A stretch of DNA of 6,701 nucleotides from Pseudomonadota bacterium. Its GTDB lineage: Bacteria; Myxococcota; Bradymonadia; UBA4248. Within the stretch, counting starts at the first letter, position 1. Each line of letters starts with the position of its first letter. The stretch is from contig JAGBXG010000283.1 of NCBI GenBank assembly GCA_017629415.1, positions 1-6,701 of the forward strand. Direction: 5' to 3'. A program made the translations under genes and the position numbers. This document shows, in pieces, positions 6,523 through 6,701 of the stretch. The notes below the pieces were generated by a model. It was not told the DNA's origin. It saw only the letters and a program-made list of their open reading frames with translations, and did no database searches.

Positions 6523-6631
6523 CCTTACTGTGTACGCAAAGTTCTTTTGGGGCTCCGCCCCAAACCCCGCCAAGGGGCTGTGCCCCTTGGAACCCGCAAT
6601 GAATTTGACGTTTTTATGAGTGAGCTTACCC
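6523..6631. repeat. 109-bp tandem repeat, unit 1, with two GC-rich hairpins
   Basis: This unit is followed directly by a second copy starting 109 bp later. The first 62 bases from 6531 match the next unit with one mismatch; bases 6523-6530 match with two mismatches. It holds two short-loop hairpins: TTTGGGGC/GCCCCAAA (6546-6553 with 6557-6564, loop TCC) and CCAAGGGGC/GCCCCTTGG (6570-6578 with 6582-6590, loop TGT). CCCC (6565-6568) can instead pair with GGGG (6574-6577), so alternative folds exist. A tail with TTTGACGTTTTT (6604-6615) is shared with the hairpin element near 5151-5202. No convincing gene lies in it. Confidence 0.85.
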
Positions 6632-6701
6632 CCTCACGGTGTACGCAAAGTTCTTTTGGGGCTCCGCCCCAAACCCCGCCAAGGGGCTGAGCCCCTTGGA
6701 A
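6632..6701. repeat. 109-bp tandem repeat, unit 2 (cut by window end)
   Basis: This is the second copy of the repeat, truncated by the end of the window. Over 62 bases (6640-6701) it differs from unit 1 at one position, T6581 to A6690, which falls in the loop of the second hairpin, so both stems are kept intact. More copies may continue to the right. Confidence 0.85.

Noticed and set aside
6508..6690. Possible 60-residue protein over the right-end repeats
   Set aside because: It consists mostly of translated hairpin repeat sequence, with no ribosome binding site and no recognisable domain.
6523..6701. CRISPR array
   Set aside because: Only two units are seen, the period is 109 bp, the repeated part is about 62-70 bp and palindromic twice over, and there are no cas genes.

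Overview
The window reads as a stretch of chromosome from a Gram-negative, diderm bacterium. Two of its four genes encode exported proteins with lipoprotein-type signal sequences, and a third encodes a peptidoglycan hydrolase with three recognisable domains. Large, very cysteine-rich lipoproteins of unknown function are common in Myxococcota/Bradymonadota-like lineages. That taxonomic guess comes from general knowledge of such proteins, not from a marker gene in the window. Base composition is moderate to AT-rich. No rRNA, tRNA, transposase or CRISPR array is visible.

Layout. (1) Positions 1-2134, minus strand: a large, mostly helical putative lipoprotein of unknown function. Its N-terminus is inside the window and its C-terminus lies beyond position 1. 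(2) Positions 2135-2444: an AT-rich divergent intergenic region with a 15-bp palindrome near the lipoprotein start and an 11-bp direct repeat with 20-bp period just before the next gene. (3) Positions 2445-2966, plus: a GNAT-family N-acetyltransferase. (4) Positions 3024-5060, plus: a 678-residue lipoprotein with 77 cysteines. All 76 cysteines after the lipid-anchor cysteine fall into a regular series: four short 6-Cys modules, a 4-Cys linker, then four long 12-Cys modules. (5) Positions 5061-5251: a convergent gap with two hairpins that could terminate transcription from either side. (6) Positions 5252-6409, minus: an SH3 + proline/glutamate linker + peptidoglycan-binding + M15 zinc DD-peptidase protein. 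It has an excellent ribosome binding site and promoter but no Sec signal peptide. (7) Positions 6410-6701: the promoter region of the M15 gene, followed by a 109-bp tandem repeat whose units carry two strong GC-rich hairpins. A diverged relative of that repeat lies in the convergent gap.

The genes do not form a recognisable pathway. The acetyltransferase and Cys-rich lipoprotein genes are 57 bp apart on one strand and may be cotranscribed. The common theme is the cell envelope: two putative outer-membrane or surface lipoproteins and one cell-wall hydrolase. The most notable points are the strict cysteine periodicity of the 678-residue protein, the M15 hydrolase that lacks a Sec signal and has no acidic residue in its first 81 positions, a twin CX3C motif in the first lipoprotein, and the interspersed hairpin repeat family.
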